Shown piece after piece: positions 50,129-59,278 of a DNA stretch of 59,306 bases. Under the pieces are notes generated by a model. The model searched no databases, was not told where the DNA came from, and worked only from the letters and a program-made list of their open reading frames with translations. Source of the DNA: G963676205 sp964342525. Its GTDB lineage: Bacteria; Campylobacterota; Campylobacteria; Campylobacterales; Arcobacteraceae. The stretch lies in contig CAYFGQ010000016.1 of NCBI GenBank assembly GCA_964342525.1, positions 1-59,306 of the forward strand, in the 5' to 3' direction. Numbering within the stretch: position 1 is the stretch's first letter; the number at the start of each line of letters is the position of its first letter. The translations under genes were made by a program, and so were the position numbers.

Positions 50129-51063
50129 TGAAAATTGTAGTTTTAGATAAAAAAACATTTGGAGAGGATGTAAGCTTAAATATTTTTAAACAGTATGGTA
50201 AAGTAATATTCTATGAATTTACTAAAGAGCATGAAACTCTTAGTAGAGTTCAAGGTGCAGATATTGTTATCACAAATAAAGTACTTATATCAAAAGAAGT
50301 AATTGATAACTCAAATATAAAATTAATCTGTATCAGTGCTACAGGTATGAATAATGTTGATCTAAAAGCAGCAAAACAAAAAGGCATAGTAGTAAAAAAT
50401 GTAGCAGGTTATGGTAGTTCTTCCGTTTCACAAGTTGCATTTTCTATGATATTTCATTTTATCTCCAAGCTAAACTATTATAAAAAATATGTGGATGAAG
50501 GTAATTGGCAAAAGTCAGAGATTTTCACCCATATAGATGAGCCCTTTTATGAACTAGATGGAAAAAAGGTTGGGGTTATTGGACTTGGAGATATCGGAAA
50601 AAGTTTTGCAAAAAGAGCACAAGCCTTTGATTGTGAAGTACTTTATTACTCCACTAGTGGAAATAATAGTAATAGTGAATTTAAAAGAGTTGAACTAGAT
50701 GAGTTACTTCAAACTTGTGATATTGTATCTATCCATTGCCCTTTAAATGAAAAAACACAAAACTTACTAAACTATGAAAATATGTCTAGAATGAAAAATA
50801 AATCCATCTTGTTAAATTTAGGTCGTGGTGGAATTATAAATGAAGATGATTTAGCAAAAATGATCGATGAAAAAGAGATATATTGTGGAATAGATGTGGT
50901 TTCAAAAGAACCTATACTTGAATCAAATCCACTCTTACATGTGAAAAATAAACAAAGACTTCTTTTGACCCCACACATTGGTTGGGCAAGCATAGAGGCT
51001 AGAACTAGATTACTAAAAATGGTTGCTAAAAATATTGAAGAGTATCTAGAAGAAAAGAATTAA
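50128..51063 (+). CDS. D-2-hydroxyacid dehydrogenase (NAD-dependent)
   Basis: 311 aa from ATG 50128, which overlaps the exporter stop and has AAAGGAG 5 bp upstream; a start 18 bp earlier would lie inside the exporter gene. Rossmann motif G-L-G-D-I-G-K-S (about residues 149-156), catalytic Arg in N-L-G-R-G-G, Glu in K-E-P and His in T-P-H-I-G-W-A. These fit the glyoxylate/hydroxypyruvate reductase and HprA branch. It reduces a 2-keto acid or oxidises a D-2-hydroxy acid; exact substrate unknown. It is under the TetR-controlled promoter. Confidence 0.87.
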   Translation: MKIVVLDKKTFGEDVSLNIFKQYGKVIFYEFTKEHETLSRVQGADIVITNKVLISKEVIDNSNIKLICISATGMNNVDLKAAKQKGIVVKNVAGYGSSSVSQVAFSMIFHFISKLNYYKKYVDEGNWQKSEIFTHIDEPFYELDGKKVGVIGLGDIGKSFAKRAQAFDCEVLYYSTSGNNSNSEFKRVELDELLQTCDIVSIHCPLNEKTQNLLNYENMSRMKNKSILLNLGRGGIINEDDLAKMIDEKEIYCGIDVVSKEPILESNPLLHVKNKQRLLLTPHIGWASIEARTRLLKMVAKNIEEYLEEKN

Positions 51064-51064
51064 T

Positions 51065-53314
51065 CTACTCTTCTATCAATTTATCACTAGGTTTACCAAT
51101 ATGGTAACCTTGTGAATAATCTACTCCAATAGAACTAAGGTATTTTAATACCTCTTCATCTTCCACATATTCTGCAATAGTTTTGATATTTAAATTATCT
51201 GATAAGAATTTTAAACTACCTATTAATATCTGAATTTTATGGGATTCAACTATATCTTTTACTAATGATCCATCAATTTTTAAATAATCCACATAATCAC
51301 TAAGCTCTATAATATAATTAAAGTTTGAATACCCACTACCAAAATCATCTATGGCAATTTGTGCCCCAACCTCTTTTATCTTTTTAGCAAAATCAAAAAA
51401 GATATCATAATTATTGATACTCTCAGATTCTACAATCTCAACCACAAGTCTATCTGCTACACCATATTTTTCTATCTGACTAAATAGATACTCTTGAAAT
51501 TTTAAATCGTAAAGATCAATTACACTTAGGTTGATAGAAAACTCGTACTTTTTATCGCTAAAGAAAGAAAAAGCTTTATCAATCATAATATAGGACAATC
51601 TATAATATTGATTGATCTCTTTTGCAATTGGTAAAAAAGTATCAGGGAATAAAAGACCATTATCCCCTTTTAATCTTATAAGGCACTCATATTTTTCTAT
51701 GGTTTCTGTCATATTATTATAGATGGGTTGGTAATATACTATTACATTATCATTATCTATATATCTTTTAATATTGTGAGCTAAGGATATATTCTCTTTT
51801 TTAGAGATAATACTGTTTTCATGTAAAACCCCATAAATATCATATTTTCTATGACTATCTTGAGCCATCTCAAGAGCATTTTCTGCTTCTTGTAATTTTT
51901 TTAGATTATCTTTTTTATTTGCTGGATTACTTACACCAATAGTAACTTGTAGTAAAAACTCAATATTTTCATCTCTTAATAAAAAGTGTTTATTCTCTAA
52001 ATCATCCATCAAGATATTTAGATATCTATTTAGTTCTAAATCACTTATATATTTATATTTGATTACATAAGAGTTATAACTATTGGTATAAAGTTTTTCT
52101 ATACCATCATATTCACTAAAAGTTTTTACAAAATGTTTTACTAGTTTGTCTGAGATAGTATATCCATAGGTATTTTGTATTTTAAATAGATTATCAATAC
52201 TCACTAAGATAACCATATGATTATCAAATTTTGTAGTTTTGATATCCTTCATTAGTGCAAATCTATTGGATAAGGAGGTTAAAGCATCTGTCGTAAACTC
52301 TTGGATCATCTGCTTTGCTAACTTATCAGGTAAAGATGCAAAATACAATACTAAAGGTGAAAGTAGTATAGATAAGAAAACAAGTATAAGGATAAAATCT
52401 GTTTGAAAACTTTTCGTTTGTTCTGATATATCCACATATTTATTTGTAAGTATGATTTTTAAATTTTTATTATGATCATATTTTAAAACTTTAAAAGAAT
52501 AAAAATTTCCATCTAAATACTCATCATGATTTAAAATCTTTTTCCAATCATCTCCATATTCATCTTTTAATTTATAGGCATAATTAGCACCTAAAAGACC
52601 ATATTGAGGATCATGGTGAATTAAGAAGTTACCTTCATTATCAATAAGATCTATATTATAAAGCTCCGTATGGATAAAGTCATTAAATAAAGATAAAAAC
52701 TTAATATAAATAATCACAATACCTTTTTTCTGATCATTTACATCATAAACCAATTTTCCAAGTCTAATGGTTGGCTCATTTAGTAAGGTCCATTTACCAT
52801 TATTAAGATTTAGATCAATTTGTGATATACCTATTTCATCTTTTTTTAAATTTAAAAAGGAGCTTTCATACTCTTTTAGTTTTTTAGTTTGAAGTTCACT
52901 CTCTTCTACTATTCTAGAGATTACTTTATTTTCAAATGGATGATCAAGTTCTTCAACTTTTATCTTCTCCATTCCATTATTTGATATATATCTAATTTGA
53001 GAAATATATGGATTTGATTTTTTAATACTTAAAAAATACTCTTCCATCTCCATTTTATATTTACCTGAATCTAAATACTCTTTAAACACATTGTCATCAG
53101 ATATTGCATGTAAGGTGGAATAATACAAATTTAAATGTTTGTTAAAATCAGAAGACTTTTCTTTGGCTGAAGCTACTATATATTTATCCGTTACGGAGGA
53201 AATATCACTGCTTTTCATATAATCAAAGGAGATATAAACTGAGATAATAGAAAAAACTGTTATAAAAATATAAATGATTAAAAATTTCATTCTATAAGAA
53301 TATACATCTAACAT
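51065..53314 (-). CDS. Membrane GGDEF-EAL protein, probable cyclic-di-GMP phosphodiesterase
   Basis: 749 aa. TM1 (about 9-28), a double-cache periplasmic sensor (about 30-300), TM2 (about 310-330). The GGDEF domain (about 340-485) has its active loop changed to S-Y-N-S-Y, so it is not a cyclase. The EAL domain (about 505-745) reads E-C-L-I-R-L at the EAL site but keeps N-L-S, E-I-V-E-S-E, D-D-F-G-S-G-Y-S, L-K-I-D-G and A-E-Y-V-E, so the phosphodiesterase site is complete. It converges with the dehydrogenase gene and is divergent from the cyclase at 53724. Confidence 0.87.
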   Translation of the reverse strand: MLDVYSYRMKFLIIYIFITVFSIISVYISFDYMKSSDISSVTDKYIVASAKEKSSDFNKHLNLYYSTLHAISDDNVFKEYLDSGKYKMEMEEYFLSIKKSNPYISQIRYISNNGMEKIKVEELDHPFENKVISRIVEESELQTKKLKEYESSFLNLKKDEIGISQIDLNLNNGKWTLLNEPTIRLGKLVYDVNDQKKGIVIIYIKFLSLFNDFIHTELYNIDLIDNEGNFLIHHDPQYGLLGANYAYKLKDEYGDDWKKILNHDEYLDGNFYSFKVLKYDHNKNLKIILTNKYVDISEQTKSFQTDFILILVFLSILLSPLVLYFASLPDKLAKQMIQEFTTDALTSLSNRFALMKDIKTTKFDNHMVILVSIDNLFKIQNTYGYTISDKLVKHFVKTFSEYDGIEKLYTNSYNSYVIKYKYISDLELNRYLNILMDDLENKHFLLRDENIEFLLQVTIGVSNPANKKDNLKKLQEAENALEMAQDSHRKYDIYGVLHENSIISKKENISLAHNIKRYIDNDNVIVYYQPIYNNMTETIEKYECLIRLKGDNGLLFPDTFLPIAKEINQYYRLSYIMIDKAFSFFSDKKYEFSINLSVIDLYDLKFQEYLFSQIEKYGVADRLVVEIVESESINNYDIFFDFAKKIKEVGAQIAIDDFGSGYSNFNYIIELSDYVDYLKIDGSLVKDIVESHKIQILIGSLKFLSDNLNIKTIAEYVEDEEVLKYLSSIGVDYSQGYHIGKPSDKLIEE

Positions 53315-53723
53315 ATTAAAACCTTATCTTTTCAAAATAATATTCTTTTTTTAACTAACAACATAACATCTACATGGAACAAATATAACATAATTTAACA
53401 TTATTTTTTCTGATTATAAGTAAATAAATCAATTTTTTAACAACTATATTTTATATAAGAAGCTATTATAAAAATCCCCATTTAGCCATAGTTTCTAAGT
53501 AAAATTTTAAATTTATTCTTTTTGAGAATAAAATAATTTTTATATTTTCCATATTATAGAGTTTATCTTAGAAAAAAGATGTAATAATAAAGTAATTTTT
53601 GAATATTAATTCATTTATAACTTAAAAAAAGGCTTTTTGATTAATTTTACTTAAAATCTATTTAGCTAAACACCCACAAATTCTTGTTATAATTCATTAA
53701 TATAAATTAATAGGAAAATAAAA
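53315..53723. promoter_or_regulatory. Divergent spacer between phosphodiesterase and cyclase genes
   Basis: A 409-bp A/T-rich stretch without a gene. TATAAT at 53688-53693 is a likely -10 for the cyclase gene. No operator palindrome or terminator that I can support is visible in the rest. Confidence 0.45.
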
Positions 53724-54770
53724 TTGATCACCCAATACAAATATAGAAATCAATTATTAAATAAATACCTTAATATAGCACTTGTAGTGTCCATATTGAT
53801 TTCACCAGTTTATTATTATATTGGTATGATATCTTTTGGGATTATTGTAAATATCTTTTCTATTGTGATGTATCTTTTGATCAAAAAATCAAAGGATCAA
53901 AACACTTATACTTTTAACTCTCGTACATTTATGGTAAGTATCTTTGTAGTGTTTATCGCTGGACATATCACAGGAAATCAAGAGTTTAATAGTATGTTCT
54001 TTTTACTGCTATTTCCTATTGCATCATTTTCCATAAGAGGTCCAAAAGAGGGAATCTCATGGGCAGTTTTTCTACTCTTAGCTTTAATATTTGTAAAAAT
54101 AAAATTTGATCTTGATTACAACTTTTACTCATATGTATTTTTTGGAGTTTCCTATCTTATGGTATCTTTTTTACTTTATTACTATAGATATTATGAGGTT
54201 AAAAACTTCAAAAGTATCAATGATGACTTAGAAGATATAATCGAAACAAGAACAAAAGAGTTAAAAGAATCTAACGAACAATTAAAAAAACTAGCAGCAA
54301 CTGATGCTCTAACTCAGATCTCAAATAGGGCAAAACTAAATGAATCTTTACATAAAGAGATCTATAGGGTAAAAAGATTTAAACAAAATCTAGCAATCAT
54401 TATAATAGATATAGATCACTTCAAAGCTGTAAACGATAACTATGGACACAATGTGGGAGATACCCTTTTAATAGAGTTTGCCAGTATCCTTAAATCAAAT
54501 ACTAGAGAGAGTGATATAGTGGGAAGATGGGGAGGAGAAGAGTTTCTTATTATTTGTCCAGAGACAAATCTAAAAGGAGCAATGATATTAGCAGAACATC
54601 TAAGGGAGCTAATTTCAAATACCCAATTTACAACTATAGGTAATAAAACAGCAAGTTTTGGTGTATCTATATATAAAGATGAAGAAGATTTAAAAACCCT
54701 AATCTCTAGAGCCGATGAAGCCTTATATAATGCCAAAGGCAAAGGTAGAGACAGGGTTGAATCAATATAA
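53724..54770 (+). CDS. Membrane diguanylate cyclase (active GGDEF)
   Basis: 348 aa from a TTG start at 53724 with TAGGAAA 7 bp upstream. Five or six TM helices (about residues 14-165), a coiled coil (about 170-192: I-I-E-T-R-T-K-E-L-K-E-S-N-E-Q-L), then a GGDEF domain (about 193-348). The active loop is G-G-E-E-F and the inhibitory-site R-E-S-D lies 5 residues before it, so it should make cyclic-di-GMP with product inhibition. The membrane part resembles MASE-type integral sensors but I cannot name the class. Confidence 0.88.
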   Translation: MITQYKYRNQLLNKYLNIALVVSILISPVYYYIGMISFGIIVNIFSIVMYLLIKKSKDQNTYTFNSRTFMVSIFVVFIAGHITGNQEFNSMFFLLLFPIASFSIRGPKEGISWAVFLLLALIFVKIKFDLDYNFYSYVFFGVSYLMVSFLLYYYRYYEVKNFKSINDDLEDIIETRTKELKESNEQLKKLAATDALTQISNRAKLNESLHKEIYRVKRFKQNLAIIIIDIDHFKAVNDNYGHNVGDTLLIEFASILKSNTRESDIVGRWGGEEFLIICPETNLKGAMILAEHLRELISNTQFTTIGNKTASFGVSIYKDEEDLKTLISRADEALYNAKGKGRDRVESI

Positions 54771-55856
54771 TTAAAATCTCTTTTTAATTATATAAAATCC
54801 TATAAGACAAAACATAATAATAGTGCTAATCTTATCAAGAAGTGTTGCTGAATCTGCGTGGGAGTGAATACTAGCAATATCTAAAGCACCAAAATATGTA
54901 TCAAAGATATATCCAAAAACAATACTTAAAACAGCAATAGTTCCAATATAAATAAAAAGTGATTTCTTCCCAAACATAGAAGCTACCACACCCATAGTGA
55001 TAGAATTGGTAGCTGGACCAGCACTTAAAAATACAAAAGCTGCCCCACTACTCATACCAGATAAAATAAAAGCAGCTGCAATAGGCAATGATGCCGTAGC
55101 ACAAACATATAAAGGCATAGCAATAACAAGCACTGCAATATATGTCAAAAACTGATATTCAAATAATCCTGCCAATAACTCTTTTGGTAAAAAAGTAGTA
55201 AATAATGCCCCAATAATAAGACCAAGAAAAAGTGAGAAATAGATATCTTCAAATAAAGTCACATAAGCATAAGTAAATGCCCTTTTTATAAAACCATCTT
55301 TTTTCTCTTTAGTATCACAACAAGATGTTGAGCTACAACAAGAGCTCTCCTCTTTTATTTCTACTTTTGAGCTACAACAAGATGATTGAGATGAAAAAGA
55401 ATTAAGATTTGGATTTGAAGTTTGCCATTGTATTTTTTTCTCTTTATTATCAAAATAGTTCTGAAATAGTCCAGTTATTATAGCAATGATTACTGATGTA
55501 ACTACCCTATAAATAGTAAAAAACCAACCAAAAAAGCTATAGGTAGCAAGAATGGAATCTACCCCAGTAATAGGTGTAGAGATCAAAAAGCTCTGAACAG
55601 CACCTTTACTTGCACCCTCTTTTTGTAATGATTTAGCCAAAGGTATTACACTACATGAACAAACAGGCATAGGAATGCCAAAGATAGTAGCTTTTATCAC
55701 AGAACTTGTTTTTGATTTGCCTAAATGGGAGCTAATAAAATCATCACGTATAAGTTGTTTTATCACTCCAGCAAGTAATAATCCTAATAAAATATAAAAA
55801 CTCATAGCATCAGCTAAGATAAAAAGATTCTCTAAAAATAAATTTATAAATTCCAT
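54771..55856 (-). CDS. SO_0444-type metal efflux permease
   Basis: 361 aa, about eight TM helices in two halves. The first half has M-P-V-C-S-C-S-V-I-P-L-A-K-S-L, the second P-L-Y-V-C-A-T-A-S-L-P-I-A-A-A-F, a pattern of the permease family (DUF318/ArsP-like) annotated as SO_0444 Cu/Zn efflux. The cytoplasmic loop (about 165-190) holds Cys clusters: S-S-C-C-S-S-K, S-S-C-C-S-S-T-S-C-C-D, seven Cys within about 24 residues, fit for binding soft metals or arsenite. It is divergent from the MarR gene and not under the repeats of the main metal cluster. Substrate not certain. Confidence 0.75.
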   Translation of the reverse strand: MEFINLFLENLFILADAMSFYILLGLLLAGVIKQLIRDDFISSHLGKSKTSSVIKATIFGIPMPVCSCSVIPLAKSLQKEGASKGAVQSFLISTPITGVDSILATYSFFGWFFTIYRVVTSVIIAIITGLFQNYFDNKEKKIQWQTSNPNLNSFSSQSSCCSSKVEIKEESSCCSSTSCCDTKEKKDGFIKRAFTYAYVTLFEDIYFSLFLGLIIGALFTTFLPKELLAGLFEYQFLTYIAVLVIAMPLYVCATASLPIAAAFILSGMSSGAAFVFLSAGPATNSITMGVVASMFGKKSLFIYIGTIAVLSIVFGYIFDTYFGALDIASIHSHADSATLLDKISTIIMFCLIGFYIIKKRF

Positions 55857-55926
55857 ATAATCCCCTTATATAGGTGATTGTAACACTTAAATACTTATAT
55901 TTTAATAACCTTTCTCAATTAAGCCC

Positions 55927-55956
55927 TTGACATTTACTACTAATTAGTAGTATAAT
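55927..55956 (+). promoter_or_regulatory. MarR promoter with autoregulatory palindrome
   Basis: TTGACA (55927-55932), 18 bp, TATAAT (55951-55956). The spacer contains the perfect 18-bp palindrome TACTACTAATTAGTAGTA (55935-55952), which overlaps the -10. It fits self-repression by the MarR protein at 55977. Confidence 0.8.
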
Positions 55957-55976
55957 TTCATTCAGAGGTGATAGAT

Positions 55977-56426
55977 ATGAAAACAAATGTTAAATCTTAT
56001 GGACTTAGAACAGACAAATCTATGAAAACATGGATTCAACTCTCCCGTGCTTTTTATAAAATAAGTACAAAAGAGCTTGCCTATTTTAAATCACATAATC
56101 TAACTTTGAATCAGTTTAAAGTACTAGAGGTACTATATCATAGGGGTGATCTAAATGTTAGTTCAATTACAAAACTTACAATGAGCACACCAGGAAATAT
56201 CACTGTGGTTGTAAAAAACCTTAAAAGGGATGGATGGATAGAAACAGTTGTAGATGAAAATGACAAAAGATCTACAAAACTATCAATCACAAAAAAAGGT
56301 ATAGATATCATTGAAAATATATTTCCGCAACATGCACAAAATCTGCATGACAATCTAAGTGTATTAGATGATGATGAACTAGATACTTTATTTACGTTGC
56401 TACGAAAGCTTGGAAAAGCCCAGTAG
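55977..56426 (+). CDS. MarR-family regulator
   Basis: 149 aa from ATG 55977, 5 bp after AGAGGTGA; a GTG at 55968 would overlap that ribosome site. Winged helix: N-Q-F-K-V-L-E-V-L-Y-H-R-G-D-L-N-V-S-S-I-T, then S-T-P-G-N-I-T-V-V-V-K-N-L and the wing D-E-N-D-K-R-S-T-K-L-S. No Cys, so it is not a thiol sensor of the OhrR type. It resembles regulators paired with YceI and pirin genes. Its operator occurs at its own promoter and, with two mismatches, before yceI. Confidence 0.87.
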   Translation: MKTNVKSYGLRTDKSMKTWIQLSRAFYKISTKELAYFKSHNLTLNQFKVLEVLYHRGDLNVSSITKLTMSTPGNITVVVKNLKRDGWIETVVDENDKRSTKLSITKKGIDIIENIFPQHAQNLHDNLSVLDDDELDTLFTLLRKLGKAQ

Positions 56427-56438
56427 CTTTTTTTTATA
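56405..56438 (+). terminator. Short terminator after the MarR gene
   Basis: AAAGCT (56405-56410) and AGCTTT (56425-56430) pair, followed by T8. The left arm lies inside the end of the MarR gene. It separates the MarR transcript from the yceI promoter. Confidence 0.5.
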
Positions 56439-56442
56439 AAAA

Positions 56443-56460
56443 TACTACTAGTTAGTATTA
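56443..56460 (+). promoter_or_regulatory. Second MarR operator, before yceI
   Basis: TACTACTAGTTAGTATTA differs from the palindrome at the MarR promoter at only two positions. It lies 20 bp before the yceI start codon. Confidence 0.7.
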
Positions 56461-56479
56461 ATATTTACGGAGAAAAAAG

Positions 56480-57049
56480 ATGAAGAAATTTTTAAAATTA
56501 GGTTTAATTAGTTTAATAGGTGCAAGTGCTTTATTTGCTGGTACATATAATGTAGATGCAAGCCATTCACATGTGGGATTTAAAGTAAAACATATGATGA
56601 TCTCAAATGTAAAAGGTAACTTTGATCAGTTTTCTGGTTCATTTGAATATGATGAGAAAACAAAACAACTTACATCATTATCAGGAAGTGTTGCAGTAGC
56701 TTCAATAAATACAGCAAATGCAAAAAGAGATGGACACTTAAAATCTGGTGATTTTTTCTTAGCTGAGAAATATCCGCAGATCAAGTTTGAACTATCTAAA
56801 ATAAAAGGTGACACAGCTTATGGTAAACTAACTATGAGAGGTATTACAAAAGATGTGGAACTTGAACTTGAGAATAATGGAATGATCAAAGATCCATGGG
56901 GAAATACTAGAGTAGGATTAGCACTAAGTGGTAAAATCAATAGATATGACTATGGATTAAAATACAATAGTGTACTTGAAGCTGGTGGCGTAACTGTTGG
57001 TGAGACAGTTAAACTAGATATTGAGATTGAGGGAATCAAAGCTAAATAA
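56480..57049 (+). CDS. YceI-family periplasmic lipid-binding protein
   Basis: 189 aa. Signal peptide ending A-L-F-A-G, then the YceI lipocalin-like fold: Y-N-V-D-A-S-H-S-H-V-G-F-K-V-K-H-M, G-S-V-A-V-A-S-I-N-T, R-D-G-H-L-K-S-G-D-F-F and the C-terminal N-R-Y-D-Y-G-L-K-Y-N. YceI proteins bind polyisoprenoids and are induced by acid or oxidative stress. It leads a three-gene unit with the dioxygenase and pirin genes, 9 and 12 bp apart, under the MarR operator. Confidence 0.92.
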   Translation: MKKFLKLGLISLIGASALFAGTYNVDASHSHVGFKVKHMMISNVKGNFDQFSGSFEYDEKTKQLTSLSGSVAVASINTANAKRDGHLKSGDFFLAEKYPQIKFELSKIKGDTAYGKLTMRGITKDVELELENNGMIKDPWGNTRVGLALSGKINRYDYGLKYNSVLEAGGVTVGETVKLDIEIEGIKAK

Positions 57050-57058
57050 GGATCAACA

Positions 57059-57835
57059 ATGCAATTATTACCAAGTTTATTTATATCACATGGAAGTCCA
57101 GATATTAGATTTAGAGATCATGAGGTAAAGGATTTTTTTAAAACCCTTAACTCAAAAATGCAAAAACCAAAAAGTATAATAGTAATCTCTGCTCACTGGT
57201 ACACTCCTAATTTAGAGATTTTAACAAATAACAGCCCTGAGCTAATATACGACTTTTATGGATTTCAAAAAGAGTTATATGAAGTAAAATACCCAATAAA
57301 AAATGATTTAAATTTGGTAGATAAAATTGTAGATACTTTTAAACAAAATAATATTGAAATAGATAAAAATAGTACAAGGGAAGGATATGACCATGGAGTA
57401 TGGTCTATCCTTTCACTAATCTATCCAAATGCAGATATCCCAGTAGTACAATTATCTCTACCAATGTCCTACTCAGTAGATGAACTTATAAAATTAGGTG
57501 AAATCTTAAAAGAATTTAGGGAAGACTCTTTAATCATTGGTAGTGGTAATATTACTCATAATCTAAGGGATATAGATTGGCATGGGCATGAGAATATTAG
57601 AGCTTATGCTAAAGAGTTTAGAGACTTTGTAATAGAGAACCTAGAGAACTCAAACATAGATGAACTAAAAGATATAGAAAATATTCCATATCTAAAAGAA
57701 AACCACCCTAGTTTAGACCATCTACTTCCTTTATATATAAACATAGGAAGTTCAAATGATAAAAAAGGTGAATCTATGATCGAGAGTTATATGTTTGGCT
57801 CTCTTGCAATGGACACAATAATATTTAAGAATTGA
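57059..57835 (+). CDS. DODA-type extradiol dioxygenase (LigB family)
   Basis: 258 aa. S-H-G-S-P-D at the N-terminus, V-I-S-A-H-W-Y-T-P (about residue 45), Y-D-H-G-V-W-S-I-L and G-S-G-N-I-T-H-N-L supply the His and Asp/Glu metal ligands of class III extradiol dioxygenases. It is close in length and motifs to E. coli YgiD, a DOPA 4,5-dioxygenase with a single metal. Substrate in this organism is unknown; with pirin it may handle quinols or catechols. Confidence 0.88.
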   Translation: MQLLPSLFISHGSPDIRFRDHEVKDFFKTLNSKMQKPKSIIVISAHWYTPNLEILTNNSPELIYDFYGFQKELYEVKYPIKNDLNLVDKIVDTFKQNNIEIDKNSTREGYDHGVWSILSLIYPNADIPVVQLSLPMSYSVDELIKLGEILKEFREDSLIIGSGNITHNLRDIDWHGHENIRAYAKEFRDFVIENLENSNIDELKDIENIPYLKENHPSLDHLLPLYINIGSSNDKKGESMIESYMFGSLAMDTIIFKN

Positions 57836-57847
57836 AAGGATAAGGAT

Positions 57848-58555
57848 ATGCTTAACAAAATAGAAAAAAAGAATATGTTTTTAGCACAACATGGATGGTT
57901 AAAAAGTCGTTTCCACTTTTCATTTGCAGAATATAGAAATTTCAACAATATGAATTTTGGAGTACTTAGAGTTTTGAATGATGACTATATCAAAGCACAC
58001 ACAGGATTTGATACACATCCACATCGTGATATGGAGATAGTGACATATGTGATAGATGGTGAACTTACCCATGCAGATTCAATGGGAAATAAAGAAACCC
58101 TATATGCAGGTGAAGTACAATATATGAGTGCAGGAACAGGTATAACCCACTCTGAGCACAATCTAGGAGATAAGGAATTAAAACTATTTCAGATTTGGAT
58201 CTTACCACCTAAAAAAGATCTAACTCCTACCTATGGATCCCATAGATATACAAAAAAGCAAAGGCAAGATAAACTTCTAAATATAGTATCTTCAAAAGAT
58301 GGAAATGCAGAGATTAAGTTATACCAAGATGTAAACTTTTATGTAAGTGAAGCTAAAAAAGGTAAGGTATTTGAGATTGAACTAAAAGAGGATAGACAAA
58401 TATATTTTGCTCAAATTGATGGTGTAACAGCTATCAATGGAGTTGAACTAAACTCTAGGGATGCTATGGAGATAGTAGATGAAAAAACACTAATAATAGA
58501 AGCTATAGAAGATACCCACTTTTTATATATTGAGATGAAAAAAAGCATAGACTAA
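57848..58555 (+). CDS. Pirin-family protein (YhhW-like)
   Basis: 235 aa, bicupin. The metal site is in the N-terminal cupin: F-D-T-H-P-H-R-D-M-E-I-V, then T-H-S-E-H-N, giving the three His and one Glu of pirin. The C-terminal cupin lacks a metal set. E. coli YhhW has quercetin dioxygenase activity in vitro. It is the last gene of the MarR-controlled unit; the preceding dioxygenase suggests a shared role in removing polyphenols or quinones. Confidence 0.9.
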   Translation: MLNKIEKKNMFLAQHGWLKSRFHFSFAEYRNFNNMNFGVLRVLNDDYIKAHTGFDTHPHRDMEIVTYVIDGELTHADSMGNKETLYAGEVQYMSAGTGITHSEHNLGDKELKLFQIWILPPKKDLTPTYGSHRYTKKQRQDKLLNIVSSKDGNAEIKLYQDVNFYVSEAKKGKVFEIELKEDRQIYFAQIDGVTAINGVELNSRDAMEIVDEKTLIIEAIEDTHFLYIEMKKSID

Positions 58556-58570
58556 AGCATAAACTTTAGT

Positions 58571-59278
58571 CTAGCCCAATTTATCAAAACTAGATAAAAT
58601 CAATTTATCTAACACTTCTCCATGATAACAATTTCGAATCTCATTCCAAGAAAAATCTTTTTGATAATCAGAGTCTAATAAATCATAAAAACGTTCAGAT
58701 ACCATTATCTCTTTATCAAATGTATTGCTATTTCCATAAGAACTTAGTTTAAAAACATTAGCAAAAACTTTTCCTATCCAAATAAAATCATCAAAATTAG
58801 ATTTAAGAAGTAATGACTCACCTATATCTATCCCAATCCCTACTTTTAGAGATTCCATATCTTTTTTATTTAAATGATGATTTATAAGCTCAATCATAGA
58901 TGAGATTTTTGAAGCTGTTTCAAGGATACTAGAGATATTTGATAAATCAGAGATATCAAATATCCCCCAGATACCATCCCCTTCCACCTTTAGTTCTTGA
59001 ATATATCTATTTCCTCTCAAAATAGATATAACCTCGCAAATATAAACCTTATATAGTTTTGCTAAGGATGAAAAGCTATTGTTTTTATATAGTTTTTTTG
59101 ATTCTCTTATATCCACATGTAAGATACAAATATCCACACTATAGGCATTTTTAGAATCTATTTTAGAAACATCAGGGATTTTTTCTTCCCTAATATAGTT
59201 ATCACTAGGAGTATTTAATATACTAGTGATGTTCTCTAAAGAGTTTTTTAAACAATGCTCTTTATAACTTACTTGCAT
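58571..59278 (-). CDS. Small soluble class III nucleotidyl cyclase-like protein
   Basis: 235 aa, no signal or TM helix. The cyclase fold shows I-L-H-V-D-I-R-E-S (first metal Asp, about residue 55), L-K-V-E-G-D-G-I-W-G-I-F-D (second metal Asp, about 100), and V-G-I-G-I-D-I-G-E-S (about 145). Both metal Asp are present. The protein is only a catalytic domain, like the cyclases of Pycsar anti-phage systems, but housekeeping adenylate cyclases can look alike. No effector lies on its downstream side, where the pirin gene converges; any partner would be upstream, beyond the right edge. Start ATG is 28 bp from the window end. Confidence 0.7.
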   Translation of the reverse strand: MQVSYKEHCLKNSLENITSILNTPSDNYIREEKIPDVSKIDSKNAYSVDICILHVDIRESKKLYKNNSFSSLAKLYKVYICEVISILRGNRYIQELKVEGDGIWGIFDISDLSNISSILETASKISSMIELINHHLNKKDMESLKVGIGIDIGESLLLKSNFDDFIWIGKVFANVFKLSSYGNSNTFDKEIMVSERFYDLLDSDYQKDFSWNEIRNCYHGEVLDKLILSSFDKLG

